A stretch of DNA of 64,000 nucleotides. Source: Thalassococcus sp. S3 (GTDB lineage Bacteria > Pseudomonadota > Alphaproteobacteria > Rhodobacterales > Rhodobacteraceae). The translations under genes and the position numbers were made by a program. The stretch spans positions 2,728,001-2,792,000 of the forward strand of contig NZ_CP022303.1 in the NCBI RefSeq assembly GCF_004216475.1, in the 5' to 3' direction. This document shows, piece after piece, positions 28,830 to 37,337 of this stretch (positions within the stretch are counted from its first letter, which is position 1; each line of letters starts with the position of its first letter). The notes below the pieces were generated by a model. It worked only from the letters and a program-made list of their open reading frames with translations. It was not told where the DNA came from and did no database searches.

Positions 28830-29461
28830 CAGATCCTTACCTCCACCACGGGGACATTCGGAACATCCCCCGCTTGGAAACTGGCAACGCTGGTCTGAAT
28901 CCGGTCCGTGTCAAAACGCACGGGCACGTCGAATTCAAAGCCTGCCGTGATCTGCATCGTCTCATCAGGCGCGCGTTCAAACGTGATCATCCCCGTCGTG
29001 GCATCCACGTGATAATGTACGCTTTCGCGCATCTCATCATCTTCGACACCGATGCGGACAGTGCCTTCGACCGGCTTGCTGATCGGACGTGCATAGGAAT
29101 AGGCGCCGGAGTGATAGACCTTCATCAAGGGAAAGACCTTGGTGACACCATCCCCGACAGCGATTGTCTGGTCTCGATAGGTCGGCTCCTGCGACGCCTT
29201 GGCGGATTTGTAATCCGACCAGTCCTTCCAGCGAAACGCGAACATCTGACCCTGTCTTGATTCAAAGAACGCGATCAGCGTCTCGATGTCATCAAGGGAC
29301 CGCATGCCCAGACCCGCATCGTACCGCCTGCGCGAATGTGCCCAGGGTGTGTTGCGTTCCTCGAACCCGTTGGCGAGTGTCACCACATCCGTGCGCCGCT
29401 CCGGCCCCCCTACCGAGCCAAAGCTCAGCGATGCCGGAAATCGTACCTCGTGAAAGTTCAT
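28829..29461 (-). CDS. GTA g12: distal tail protein (DUF2460)
   Basis: 210 aa. The start reads MNFHEVRFPASLSFGSVGGPERRTDVVTL and the middle GLGMRSLDDIETLIAFFESRQGQMFAFRWKDWSDY, both hallmarks of the TIGR02217/DUF2460 family. In RcGTA this is the distal tail protein joining tube and baseplate. It follows g11 with 15 nt between and overlaps g13. Confidence 0.93.
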   Translation of the reverse strand: MNFHEVRFPASLSFGSVGGPERRTDVVTLANGFEERNTPWAHSRRRYDAGLGMRSLDDIETLIAFFESRQGQMFAFRWKDWSDYKSAKASQEPTYRDQTIAVGDGVTKVFPLMKVYHSGAYSYARPISKPVEGTVRIGVEDDEMRESVHYHVDATTGMITFERAPDETMQITAGFEFDVPVRFDTDRIQTSVASFQAGDVPNVPVVEVRI

Positions 29462-29476
29462 GGCTGTGTCTCCGCC

Positions 29477-30139
29477 TTATCGATTGCGGTTGCCGCGGGT
29501 CAGCGCGCGGCTCATCTGAGCGGCGATTTGGCCCTGGCTCCGCTGGAAGCTCTGTGCGTCCGGGGTCGAGATGTTCATCACGATCGTGGCCCCGCCGCTG
29601 CCGCCACCTGCGCGCACGCCCAGCTTTCCATCGGGCCCGCGCGCCAAAGGCATGATCGCTTCCGGCCCAGCCTCGCCCATCAGGCCCGTGCCGCCGCGCA
29701 TCGGAAAGGTCGTCGGGCCGGACACGACGCCCCCATTCGCAAACGGCATCACCCGGCCCTGGGAAAAACTCCCTCCCTTCGCGAAGGGCAGAATGGTGCT
29801 CACAAGCCCCTCCACACCATTTGCAAGCAAACCGCCAAAATGATCGGTCACCGGCTTGATCGCGGCGTTGTAGGTCGTGTTAATCATCGACTGCGCGACG
29901 GTCTCCAACGCATCCGACAACTTCATGCCGTCAAAGACGACGCCATCGAAGGCCTTGCGCAAACCCCGTGACAAGCCTCTCTCCAACGTTGCCACATCCT
30001 GGCCCGTTGCCGTCAGGCTCTCGCGAACGCGCCTCAACTCGCCATCGAACGACGCCGCGACGCTGGCCGTCGCGCCAAGCGTCTGGCTCAGCCCCTCCGC
30101 CTGCACCTCCAGGTGCTCGATCCCGTCACTCTCTTCCAT
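29477..30139 (-). CDS. GTA g11: tail tape-measure protein
   Basis: 220 aa from ATG 30139 (MEESDGIEHLEVQAEGLSQTLG). It is short for a tape measure, as expected for the short RcGTA tail. N-terminal half is helical; the C-terminal half is glycine-rich (LPFAKGGSFSQGRVMPFANGGVVSGPTTFPM, RAGGGSGGATIVMNI). It overlaps the preceding small gene by 14 nt. The frame extends upstream to 30184, but that part lies over the upstream gene and is not conserved-looking. Confidence 0.9.
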   Translation of the reverse strand: MEESDGIEHLEVQAEGLSQTLGATASVAASFDGELRRVRESLTATGQDVATLERGLSRGLRKAFDGVVFDGMKLSDALETVAQSMINTTYNAAIKPVTDHFGGLLANGVEGLVSTILPFAKGGSFSQGRVMPFANGGVVSGPTTFPMRGGTGLMGEAGPEAIMPLARGPDGKLGVRAGGGSGGATIVMNISTPDAQSFQRSQGQIAAQMSRALTRGNRNR

Positions 30140-30335
30140 GCTCCGCCCCTTTCCTGGTGTCCGGATACGCCGCCAGCAGGTCATCCAGCCTCGCCCGCGA
30201 CATCGGAGCAGCGCCCGCGCCCTGCCCCAGCATCAGCTGCAATTCCGCGGGCGTCAGCTTCCAGAATTGATCCGGAGTGAGCCTCAGCCCCTGCATCCCG
30301 GCCCGCATCAGCGCGGGCCAGTCAAACCGTGTCAT
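30126..30335 (-). CDS. GTA g10.1: small tail assembly protein (TIGR02216-like)
   Basis: 69 aa: MTRFDWPALMRAGMQGLRLTPDQFWKLTPAEL is the recognisable core of the short GTA/phage TIGR02216 family encoded just before the tape measure. Proteins at this position usually act as tail assembly chaperones. Start overlaps the g10 stop (ATGA) and its end overlaps g11. Confidence 0.88.
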   Translation of the reverse strand: MTRFDWPALMRAGMQGLRLTPDQFWKLTPAELQLMLGQGAGAAPMSRARLDDLLAAYPDTRKGAEHGRE

Positions 30336-30658
30336 GCCGCGTCCTGACCCGGCACCATGAAGGCCCGTGCCAAAAGCTGCGCCGCCGCGCGGGCCGCTCC
30401 CATCGGCCCGCCATCGATCTCGGCCCGGCCCACCTCGGCTTGTGAGACCTCAAGGCCCCCGCCCCGCAGGCCCGCCGTGATCAGCGCCAGCACATCGCGG
30501 CTGGAAAACGCGCTGCTTTCAAAGCGCTCCACCAGCTCCACCAGCGACGCGGCCCCAAGCCCGTCTTCCAATTCAGCCAAAGCACCCAATGTCAGCTTCA
30601 TCGCGCGCCGCTCCCCGTCGATGACCAAAGCCACCTCTCCCGTCCAAGGATTGGCCAT
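30332..30658 (-). CDS. GTA g10: tail assembly chaperone-like protein
   Basis: 108 aa, starting MANPWTGEVALVIDGERRAMKLTLGALAELE, the pattern of the GTA family/tail tube assembly proteins with an early beta hairpin and a helical rest. Placed between tail tube (g9) and g10.1, matching RcGTA order. Overlaps g10.1 by 4 nt and lies 4 nt after g9. Confidence 0.9.
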   Translation of the reverse strand: MANPWTGEVALVIDGERRAMKLTLGALAELEDGLGAASLVELVERFESSAFSSRDVLALITAGLRGGGLEVSQAEVGRAEIDGGPMGAARAAAQLLARAFMVPGQDAA

Positions 30659-30662
30659 CGGA

Positions 30663-31076
30663 TCAGAGCGCCGTGAACGTCAGCGCACCCGCGCTCGCCA
30701 TCGACATCTCATAGGTCGCCTCGCCATTGTGGGTGCCGGCATATTCGATGGAGGTCACCTGGAACGCGCCCTCAACGGTGCCGAAATCCGGAATGATCAC
30801 CTGGAATTCCGGCGTCTCCCCGTCAAAGAAAAGCTGCCGGGCCCGCTCGTCGGTATCGGCATCCTTGAACACGCCCGATCCCGAAATCGCCGCCGATTTC
30901 ACCCCGGCGCCCGCCAGAAGCTCGCGCCACCCACCCTGGCTCTCCAGGCTCGTCACATCCACGCTCTCCGCGTTGAAACTGACCCGCGTGGCGCGCAGGC
31001 CCGCGATGGTTTGAAACTGACCGTCCCCGGTCATATCCACTTTGACCAAGAGGTCCTTACCGTTCTGGGCTGCCAT
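30663..31076 (-). CDS. GTA g9: major tail tube protein
   Basis: 137 aa from ATG 31076 (MAAQNGKDLLVKVDMTGDGQFQTIAG); the frame is open 7 codons upstream, but 31076 has a better-placed ribosome site (TTGGAGAGAAAAG). Motifs VSFNAESVDVTSLESQGGWRELL and FFDGETPEFQVIIPDFG fit the phage major tail protein family TIGR02126. It builds the tail tube. It is followed after 4 nt by g10. Confidence 0.92.
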   Translation of the reverse strand: MAAQNGKDLLVKVDMTGDGQFQTIAGLRATRVSFNAESVDVTSLESQGGWRELLAGAGVKSAAISGSGVFKDADTDERARQLFFDGETPEFQVIIPDFGTVEGAFQVTSIEYAGTHNGEATYEMSMASAGALTFTAL

Positions 31077-31093
31077 CTTTTCTCTCCAAGACT

Positions 31094-31516
31094 TCAAAGG
31101 GTTGGTGTGTCATCCACGCGGGCGTGGAATCTCAGATCAATCTGGCGGATCGTGCCCGCCCGGCCTGTGCGCCGTGCCGTGGCCCGGTCGAAACGCATCG
31201 ACACCAGCGTGCCCCGGCTAAGCGCCAGATCCGCGTCCTGCAGCGCATCGCTCACCGCCGCCGCCACTTCCTTGGCCGCGCCAAAGCCCGCGCTCTGCGT
31301 AATCACGCTGACGATAAAGCGATGCTCCGCCCCATCCCCGGTGACGTCGGAGCGATCCAGCACCGTCTCCGGCCCCAGGCTCACGTAAAGCTCCGGCACC
31401 GTGCCCGCCGGGACCGCGTCATAGACATCGCCTCCCACCAGCGCGCTCACGCCCGCATCGGCCAGCAGATGCTGATAGACCGCTTCCTGCAGCGCCTGTG
31501 ACATCGCATAGCTCAT
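31094..31516 (-). CDS. GTA g8: tail terminator (DUF3168)
   Basis: 140 aa. The family start ALQEAVYQHLLADAGVSALVGGDVYDAVPAGTVPELYVSLG is clear. DUF3168 proteins cap the tail tube and join it to the head. ATGA overlap with the g7 stop. A second ATG four codons later is possible. Confidence 0.92.
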   Translation of the reverse strand: MSYAMSQALQEAVYQHLLADAGVSALVGGDVYDAVPAGTVPELYVSLGPETVLDRSDVTGDGAEHRFIVSVITQSAGFGAAKEVAAAVSDALQDADLALSRGTLVSMRFDRATARRTGRAGTIRQIDLRFHARVDDTPTL

Positions 31517-31851
31517 GCCACGACCTCCTCATCGGCAAAGCAGGTCAGATAGCGGCCCTGCGGGTCCCGCTCTGCCACGGCATGGATCACGAAGACCCGG
31601 TCACCGTCCCGAAAGCGTTGCTCAGGCTGCGGGCGCTGCGCCGATCCCATCGGCGCGCCGCGCACGACGATCTTGTAGGACATCGCCGCGACCGGCGTGC
31701 CCGCCTGCGCCCGCTCCCGCCCCGACCGGGCCGTCACATCCGCCCAGAGCTCGCCCAGAGCGGTCCAGCTCTCGACAAACCCGCCCGCGCCATCGGCGGT
31801 CCGCACCGGAGCCTCCAGCACCAGCTTGCGGTTCAGACAGGGCGCGTTCAT
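31513..31851 (-). CDS. GTA g7: head-tail stopper / head closure protein
   Basis: 112 aa, with LNRKLVLEAPVRTADGAGGFVESWTALGELWADVTARSGRER, typical of the SPP1-gp16-like head-closure family. In RcGTA it is the stopper between adaptor and tail. Overlaps g6 (ATGA at start) and g8 (at stop). Confidence 0.9.
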   Translation of the reverse strand: MNAPCLNRKLVLEAPVRTADGAGGFVESWTALGELWADVTARSGRERAQAGTPVAAMSYKIVVRGAPMGSAQRPQPEQRFRDGDRVFVIHAVAERDPQGRYLTCFADEEVVA

Positions 31852-32447
31852 TGCACCCGCCCCATATACAGCCGCAGCGGCTTGTAGCGTTCGATCAGGC
31901 TGGTCACGCCAAACGGCATGCAGCCGTCGCCGAGCGATGTATCATCGCGATATTCGTAGTAATGCGCCGCCAGCAGCAGGACAGCTTGGCCCAGATCAGC
32001 AGGCAACCCGCCCCAATCAGCGGCGAAGCCTGCGGTAAGTCCGATCTCCACCGCACCGCCCTGCGGCACCGCCGGCAGGCTCGACCCCATCGGGCGCAGA
32101 CGTGGACGCTGGGCGTCCGGCTCCAGCCGGTAGGCATCGCCCGCCAGGCTCTGCCGCAGACCGTCCCGGTCCACCAGTTCGACACTGCCGATCCCTGTCA
32201 CCGGCGCCACAGGCAACGGCTGTGCCCCCGCATCGCGCCAGGCATTCAGCGTCAGGCTGAAATCGCGTGCGATCAGGATCTTGCTCGTCCTCGCCTCGAT
32301 CGCCGCCATCGCCGCCCGCAGGAAACTCCGCAGCACCTCATCCTGCACGCTGTCCTCGCCGAACCCGGTGCCAAGCCGTAGGTGGGCCTTGAAGCGGTCC
32401 ACCGGCAGGGCGCTGTCAGGTATCGTGCTCTCTTCGATCAACATCAT
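31848..32447 (-). CDS. GTA g6: head-tail adaptor protein
   Basis: 199 aa from ATG 32447 (tandem ATGs 32447/32444, GGAG seven nt upstream). Frame open further upstream but not coding-like. Contains LPVDRFKAHLRLGTGFGEDSVQDEVLRSFLRAAMAAIEARTSKILI, as in the phage gp6-like adaptor family (TIGR02215). It binds below the portal. Separated from g5 by a 169-nt gap holding a hairpin. Confidence 0.9.
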   Translation of the reverse strand: MMLIEESTIPDSALPVDRFKAHLRLGTGFGEDSVQDEVLRSFLRAAMAAIEARTSKILIARDFSLTLNAWRDAGAQPLPVAPVTGIGSVELVDRDGLRQSLAGDAYRLEPDAQRPRLRPMGSSLPAVPQGGAVEIGLTAGFAADWGGLPADLGQAVLLLAAHYYEYRDDTSLGDGCMPFGVTSLIERYKPLRLYMGRVQ

Positions 32448-32582
32448 GAATTCACTCCGAAATTTCCTGCCCCTCGGCACCTCTCCGGGCACCGGGAAAC
32501 GGACGCGCACCTCCCCACATTGCTCGGACGGAGGGGAGCAGCTAGACAATATGGAGGGTCTACTCAGGCACGCGCCCGAACC

Positions 32583-32604
32583 GGAGGCCGGCGAACCGGC
32601 CCCC
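32583..32604 (-). other. GC-rich hairpin just after the GTA capsid gene
   Basis: GGAGGCCGG (32583-32591) pairs with CCGGCCCCC (32596-32604), one A-C mismatch, 4-nt loop (TTCG on the transcribed strand), 13 nt after the capsid stop. No T-run. It may slow 3' decay of the capsid message or set the ratio of capsid to connector proteins. Confidence 0.5.
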
Positions 32605-32616
32605 TATCGCCCTCGC

Positions 32617-33798
32617 TTACGCGGTGGCGAATTTCAGCAGCTTGATCGCTGCAAAGTCGCTCACATCGCCGCCGACGCGCTTGGTCGCATAGAACAAAAC
32701 GTGCGGCTTGGCGCTGAACGGATCGCGCAACACGCGCAGGTCCGGACGCTCCGCCACGGTGTATCCCGCGCCGAAATCACCAAACGCGATCGAGTAGCTG
32801 CCGGACGCCACTTCGGGCATGTCCTCGGCAATCACCACCGGATAACCCAGCAGACGCGCCGGCTCACCTGCCGCCAGACCATCGGCCCAGAGGAAGCGGC
32901 CATCGGCATCCTTCAGCTTGCGCACCATGCCGGCAGTCTTCGAATTCATCACGAAGGTCGCGTTGGCGCGGTATTCCGCACCCAGCGCATAGACGAGGTC
33001 GATCAGCTCGTCGCCATCGTCGAAGTCCGCATCCACACCGGTCGCGACATAGCCGATATTGCCCCAGGTCCAGGTGTCGTTCTCGACCGCCGGATGGGTC
33101 AGGATACCCGTGGGCTTGTCCACTCCGTCTCCGTTGACAAAGGCAGCCGCCTCGGCGCGGGCGAACTTGTCCGCGATGCGGCCAGCCAGCCAGCCCTCGA
33201 TGTCGAACGCGCTGTCATCCAGCAGCCGCTGCGAGGCTTTCGGCAGCGCCGACAGCTCGTGCAGCGGGATCGAGATGCGGTCGATCTGCGGCGTGCCCGT
33301 CTCGGTCGTCGCAGCGTTTTCCGTGGCCCAGCCCGCACCGACATCGGTGTGGTCGACCAACACATCGTACGAAGTCGCCTCGACATTCACGACATTGGCC
33401 ACCGCGCGGATCGACGCTGCCGATTTCAGAACCGACTGCACCGTTTCCGAGGTCTGCGGGTCCACCAGGTAACCGCCATCGCTGTTGACGGCCGTCGACA
33501 GCGCCTTGCCTTCCAGCTCCAGCCCGCGCAGCGCGTCATCGTCGCCCGAACGCAGGTAGGCGTTGAACGCCTTCTGATGCGGGGCGCCGGTATCCGTTTC
33601 GGCGGCCAGATGCGGGCGCGCCGCGATTTGAGATTTACGATCCAGCATGGTCAGTCGCTCTTCCGTTTGTTGGAGTTTGATTTGAATGGTGTCTTGAAAG
33701 CCCTTGAATTCAGTCACGAAACCGGCCACGGCCTGCTTCACGTCCTGAACCGGAGACAGATCTTCCCCGGCCCGAGCCTTCGTCTCGGTCTTGCTCAT
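32617..33798 (-). CDS. GTA g5: major capsid protein (HK97 fold)
   Basis: 393 aa from ATG 33798 (MSKTETKARAGED); the ATG two codons earlier leaves the ribosome site too close. The N-terminal ~100 residues form the predicted scaffolding delta domain (coiled coil VAGFVTEFKGFQDTIQIKLQQTEERL) removed by the g4 protease; the capsid core starts near AFNAYLRSGDDDALRGL. HK97 signatures include GGYLVDPQTSETV, ASIRAVANVVN and FVNGDGVDKPTGIL. It forms the GTA head. Confidence 0.95.
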   Translation of the reverse strand: MSKTETKARAGEDLSPVQDVKQAVAGFVTEFKGFQDTIQIKLQQTEERLTMLDRKSQIAARPHLAAETDTGAPHQKAFNAYLRSGDDDALRGLELEGKALSTAVNSDGGYLVDPQTSETVQSVLKSAASIRAVANVVNVEATSYDVLVDHTDVGAGWATENAATTETGTPQIDRISIPLHELSALPKASQRLLDDSAFDIEGWLAGRIADKFARAEAAAFVNGDGVDKPTGILTHPAVENDTWTWGNIGYVATGVDADFDDGDELIDLVYALGAEYRANATFVMNSKTAGMVRKLKDADGRFLWADGLAAGEPARLLGYPVVIAEDMPEVASGSYSIAFGDFGAGYTVAERPDLRVLRDPFSAKPHVLFYATKRVGGDVSDFAAIKLLKFATA

Positions 33799-33834
33799 CA
33801 GCACATCCTGTTTGAGTGTGAGAAAAAGGCGCGT

Positions 33835-34377
33835 TTACCGGCGCGCCAGCTCCAGCCGCGCACCCTCAAAGGCCGCCGCCAATTCACGCAGGTCAGTGTC
33901 CGCCTCGGGCGCATCGCCCTTGGCCGCCACCCGCGCACTGGGCAGCATCGGGAACGTCACCAGCGACACCTCCCAAAGCTCCAGTTCGGTCAAGAGCCGC
34001 TGGCCCTTGTCATCCTTTGCCGCCTTCACCGTCCGGTAGCCGATCGACAGCCCGTCAATCGCCCCCGCCTCAATCAGGGCTGCGGCTTCGCGCCCCTTCT
34101 CGACGCTCTCCAGCAGCCGGCCTTTGACGTAAAGACCGCGCTCATCCTCGCGCACCTCGTCCCAGATGCCGATGGGCTGTGCGGGGTCGTGCTGCCACAG
34201 CATCTTGACCTGTGCGCCGGTCTTCAGCGAGGCCGCATAGGCTCCCTTCTGGACGATATCGCCCCCCTGATCGATCTGACCGAAAAGGCTCGCATAGCCC
34301 TCGATCACCGTCCCGTCCGTCACGCTCAGCCCTTCGCCAAAGCGCGCGAATTTCCGTTCCAACCCGGTGTCCTGCAT
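33835..34377 (-). CDS. GTA g4: prohead protease (HK97 family)
   Basis: 180 aa from ATG 34377 (GGAGGG six nt upstream). Motifs: VIEGYASLFGQIDQGGDIVQKGAY, MLWQHDPAQPIGIWDEV (catalytic His region) and DGLSIGYRTVKA (catalytic Ser). It trims the capsid N-terminus during head maturation. Frame extends upstream into a GTA-unlike sequence that overlaps g3.5. Confidence 0.93.
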   Translation of the reverse strand: MQDTGLERKFARFGEGLSVTDGTVIEGYASLFGQIDQGGDIVQKGAYAASLKTGAQVKMLWQHDPAQPIGIWDEVREDERGLYVKGRLLESVEKGREAAALIEAGAIDGLSIGYRTVKAAKDDKGQRLLTELELWEVSLVTFPMLPSARVAAKGDAPEADTDLRELAAAFEGARLELARR

Positions 34378-34400
34378 CAGGCACCCTCCTCTACTGCGCG

Positions 34401-34607
34401 TCATACCACCAGAAACGACTGAAACGCCTGAGCCAGGATCACCGCGACCACCCCGTAAACGGTCAGCCACAGGCGCTTTTCCAGCCGCTCCATCATCTCT
34501 TCCAGCCGATCCAGACGGCGATTGATGTTGTCATAATGGATCTCGGCCACCCGCTCATGCGCCTGCAGCCTCAGACCCGGCGCGCATTCGAACCGCGCCT
34601 CATGCAT
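34401..34607 (-). CDS. GTA g3.5: small membrane-anchored protein
   Basis: 68 aa from ATG 34607, overlapping the portal gene end by 8 nt. A helical, charged middle (NINRRLDRLEEMMERLEKRLW) leads to one C-terminal membrane segment (TVYGVVAVILAQAFQSFLVV). Matches the small gene between portal and protease in RcGTA. Function unknown; the single TM segment would also suit a holin-like or anchoring role, unproven. Confidence 0.8.
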   Translation of the reverse strand: MHEARFECAPGLRLQAHERVAEIHYDNINRRLDRLEEMMERLEKRLWLTVYGVVAVILAQAFQSFLVV

Positions 34608-35778
34608 CGTCGACCACGGGCGGCAGACCCAGCAGGCTCCGCTTCTCCGCATCCGTCAGGAACTCGGCCCCACTCACTCGCGCCCATTGCGCGTCCCGCT
34701 CCGCAGCCAGCGCCGGCACCTGATCGAGGTCAGGCTTCAGCTCCACCATCTCTCCGGTAAACCGCGTCAGCCAATCCGACAGCGCCGCCGCCACCCGCGT
34801 CGCCAGCGGCAACACCGTCAGGCGGTAGAAGGCCCTGTTCGCCTCCTGGTAATTCGCGTAGGTCGCGTCGCCCTGAATGCCCAGCAGCATCGGCGGCACC
34901 CCGAAGGCCAGCGCAATCTCCCGCGCCGCTGCCTCCTTTGTCTGCTGAAACTCCATGTCGCTGGGCGAAAAGCCCATCGGCTTCCAGTCGAGTCCCCCTT
35001 CCAGCAGCATCGGACGCCCCGCATTCCGCGCGCCCTGATGGTAGCTCTCCATCTCGGTCACCAGCCGGTCATACTGATCCTCGCTCATCGACCCCTGGCC
35101 TTCCGCTCCCCGATAGACCAGCGCGCCCGATGGCCGCGCCGCATTGTCCAGCAAGGCCTTCGACCACCGGCTCGCCGCGTTGTGGACATCCACCGCCATC
35201 GCCGCTGCCTGCATGGGCGAGAACCCGTAATGATCGTCCTGCGGATGAAAGCTCTTGATATGGCAGATGGGTGCCGCGCCTGCGCTCATGTCAAAGCGGT
35301 GCTTCTTGCCCCCCACCGCGTATTCATAGGCCACAGGCCAGCCATCCGCACCGGGTACCACCGACATCCGGTCCGACCGCAGCACATGCAGCTCCAGCGG
35401 CACGACGCCCTCGCCGAACACCGCCTCGACATAGCCGTTGCCCGACAGTAGGAGCTGCCCGAACAGCGCCTCCATCAACTCCGCCCGCCCCTGCGCCGCA
35501 TTGGGCTGCCGGATCAGGCTCAGAAGCGGATGCGTATCATAGCGTTGGCTGTGATCCTGCAGCACCAGCGGCAGCGCGGCAGCGGCCTCCGCGATCAGCT
35601 TGACCGATCGGAACCCCACCGGATTTCCCGAAAACCCCGTCCGTGTGAGCGAGACGGTGTCGCGCGGGCTCCACGCCACCCGGCCCGAGGAGTGATAGGC
35701 CACCACCGGCCCGGTGGCGCTCGCCTTCTGCTCCGGGGCGCTGTCACCGCCGCTGCGACGCAGGAAATCAAATACCAT
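34600..35778 (-). CDS. GTA g3: portal protein (HK97 family)
   Basis: 392 aa. MVFDFLRRSGGD, ARPSGALVYRGAEGQGSMSEDQYDRL and EFQQTKEAAAREIALAFGVPPMLLGIQGDATYANYQEANRAFY are typical of HK97 portal proteins (Phage_portal). The portal ring is the DNA gate at the head vertex. Ribosome site AGGAG lies 10 nt before the ATG. A 188-nt hairpin-containing gap separates it from g2. Confidence 0.95.
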   Translation of the reverse strand: MVFDFLRRSGGDSAPEQKASATGPVVAYHSSGRVAWSPRDTVSLTRTGFSGNPVGFRSVKLIAEAAAALPLVLQDHSQRYDTHPLLSLIRQPNAAQGRAELMEALFGQLLLSGNGYVEAVFGEGVVPLELHVLRSDRMSVVPGADGWPVAYEYAVGGKKHRFDMSAGAAPICHIKSFHPQDDHYGFSPMQAAAMAVDVHNAASRWSKALLDNAARPSGALVYRGAEGQGSMSEDQYDRLVTEMESYHQGARNAGRPMLLEGGLDWKPMGFSPSDMEFQQTKEAAAREIALAFGVPPMLLGIQGDATYANYQEANRAFYRLTVLPLATRVAAALSDWLTRFTGEMVELKPDLDQVPALAAERDAQWARVSGAEFLTDAEKRSLLGLPPVVDDA

Positions 35779-35848
35779 GTCTCATGCTCCTCTTGGCGCC
35801 GCCGGTCATCTGCCCGCGGCCTCGTTGAAACCCGTTATCCTCGGTTTT

Positions 35849-35910
35849 CTTAAAAATGCTGGAAATGCACCGTGCGGTGCCGTTGCGCGGGGCGAACAGC
35901 CGCCCCGCGC
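35849..35910 (-). other. Two tandem hairpins and a T-rich stretch between GTA g2 and g3
   Basis: First, a perfect 10-bp stem (GCGCGGGGCG / CGCCCCGCGC, 35885-35910, 6-nt loop); then GCACCG-TG-CGGTGC (35867-35880). On the transcribed strand ATTTCCAGCATTTTT follows. It could be an internal attenuator, a processing site or a Rho-independent partial terminator. The rest of the 188-nt gap shows no gene. Confidence 0.55.
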
Positions 35911-35966
35911 GGCCCGTGGGCCCGCCTCAACCGCGTCAGGTTCATCGCCCAACGCGTTCTTTTATA

Positions 35967-37337
35967 TCATAAAGTTCTGACGCGCGGCTGCCGGAACCCC
36001 TTGGCGGGTTCGATCATCAACTCATGCAGCGCCCAGACTAGGGCATCCACCCTGTCCGGCGATCCGCGCCCTTGAAAACCGCGGGCCGTCATCTGGCCCA
36101 TCTGGTCCTCCAGATCATTCAGTCCGCGCACATGCCTCACCCGCTTCTGCTCGTAAAGCGCGGCGACAGGCTCCGCGCGGGCGACCTTGCCCTTGGCCGC
36201 GTGCACCGTCTTCAGCGACACCATCGGATCGACCTGTCTCAGCACCTCGGCCACAAGCTGCCCGCCCTGGTTGACCTCTGCCACCAGCCGCTCCGCTCCG
36301 TGCCGTTCCATCGCGGCAATCGCGGCTTCGGCCCAACCCGTCGGCCCCATGCCCTGAACGGTGGCATCTTCCAGCACGTAGGCCCGCCATGTTTGCGGGG
36401 CGCCTTGCGTGACGGCTCCCGCCACCACGATCCCGCAGGCATCCGCGCCTTCTCCAGCACTCACCGCCGGGTCCAGCGCCACCACGATCCGGTCAAGGTC
36501 CGGAACGTGATCCACATGCGCCGCTTCCAGCATCTTGCCTTGCCACAACGCCCCCTCTGCGTCACCCAGCAACACGCCGTCCAGCTCCTGGCGCCCCAGC
36601 CTTGTGCCTGCATACCGGGTCCGCACTTCTTCCAGAAAGCTTGCTGCCAGATTGGCGCGGTTCGCCTCGGTCGGGGCGTGGGTCGTGACCGTTGACGGCG
36701 AGGCCAGCAGCGCCTTCAGCGTCTCCTCATTCCGCGGCGTCGTGGTGACGCAAACCTGCGGCGTCTCTCCCAAACGCAATGCAAATTGCAGCATGTCCCA
36801 GGTATCGCCCGCCTTTTTCCACTTGGCCAATTCATCCGCCCAGGCGGCATCAAATTGCGGACCTCTCAGGCCTTCCGGGTCCTGCGCCGTGAAAGCCTGC
36901 GCCTCCGCTCCGTTGGGCCAGATCAGCTTTCGTTCCGACGCCTTCCAGTTGGGACGTCGATCCGGCGGCGAACAGGCCAGAATACCGCTGTCCCCAAAGA
37001 TCATGACTTCTCGGACCTGATCATAGGTCTCTCCCACCAGCGCCACGCGGCGGGCTTTGCCCGGATCAAGCGGCCGGCTGCCCTCCACCTGCGATCTGAC
37101 CCATTCGGCACCCGCGCGGGTCTTGCCCGCGCCGCGTCCGCCCATGATCACCCAGGCCCTCCAATCGCCCTCGGGCGGAAGTTGGTGGGGCATGGCCCAA
37201 AACTCGAAAAGAAAAGGGAGCGCACACAGCGCCCCCTCTCCCAGTTTATTCAGGAAGTTCTCCTGCAGCGCAGCAGGCGCGCAAGCGACCCAATCGGCAC
37301 CCGATTTCAAATCGAGCGACGTTAAGGTCGAGGGCAT
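35967..37337 (-). CDS. GTA g2: terminase large subunit
   Basis: 456 aa from ATG 37337; the longer reading begins at a TTG. Walker A MGGRGAGKTRAGAEW is near residue 65, Walker B-like AAWADELAKW near 165, and the RNaseH-fold nuclease starts around VALDPAVSAGEGADACG. It pumps host DNA into the GTA head, cutting headful lengths. It overlaps g1 by 92 nt. Because g1 and g2 overlap, their frames are locked together. Confidence 0.93.
   Translation of the reverse strand: MPSTLTSLDLKSGADWVACAPAALQENFLNKLGEGALCALPFLFEFWAMPHQLPPEGDWRAWVIMGGRGAGKTRAGAEWVRSQVEGSRPLDPGKARRVALVGETYDQVREVMIFGDSGILACSPPDRRPNWKASERKLIWPNGAEAQAFTAQDPEGLRGPQFDAAWADELAKWKKAGDTWDMLQFALRLGETPQVCVTTTPRNEETLKALLASPSTVTTHAPTEANRANLAASFLEEVRTRYAGTRLGRQELDGVLLGDAEGALWQGKMLEAAHVDHVPDLDRIVVALDPAVSAGEGADACGIVVAGAVTQGAPQTWRAYVLEDATVQGMGPTGWAEAAIAAMERHGAERLVAEVNQGGQLVAEVLRQVDPMVSLKTVHAAKGKVARAEPVAALYEQKRVRHVRGLNDLEDQMGQMTARGFQGRGSPDRVDALVWALHELMIEPAKGFRQPRVRTL

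Noticed and set aside
32281..34422. 713-codon plus-strand frame across the GTA head genes
   Set aside because: Antisense to capsid, protease and adaptor genes with clear family signatures; no ribosome site.
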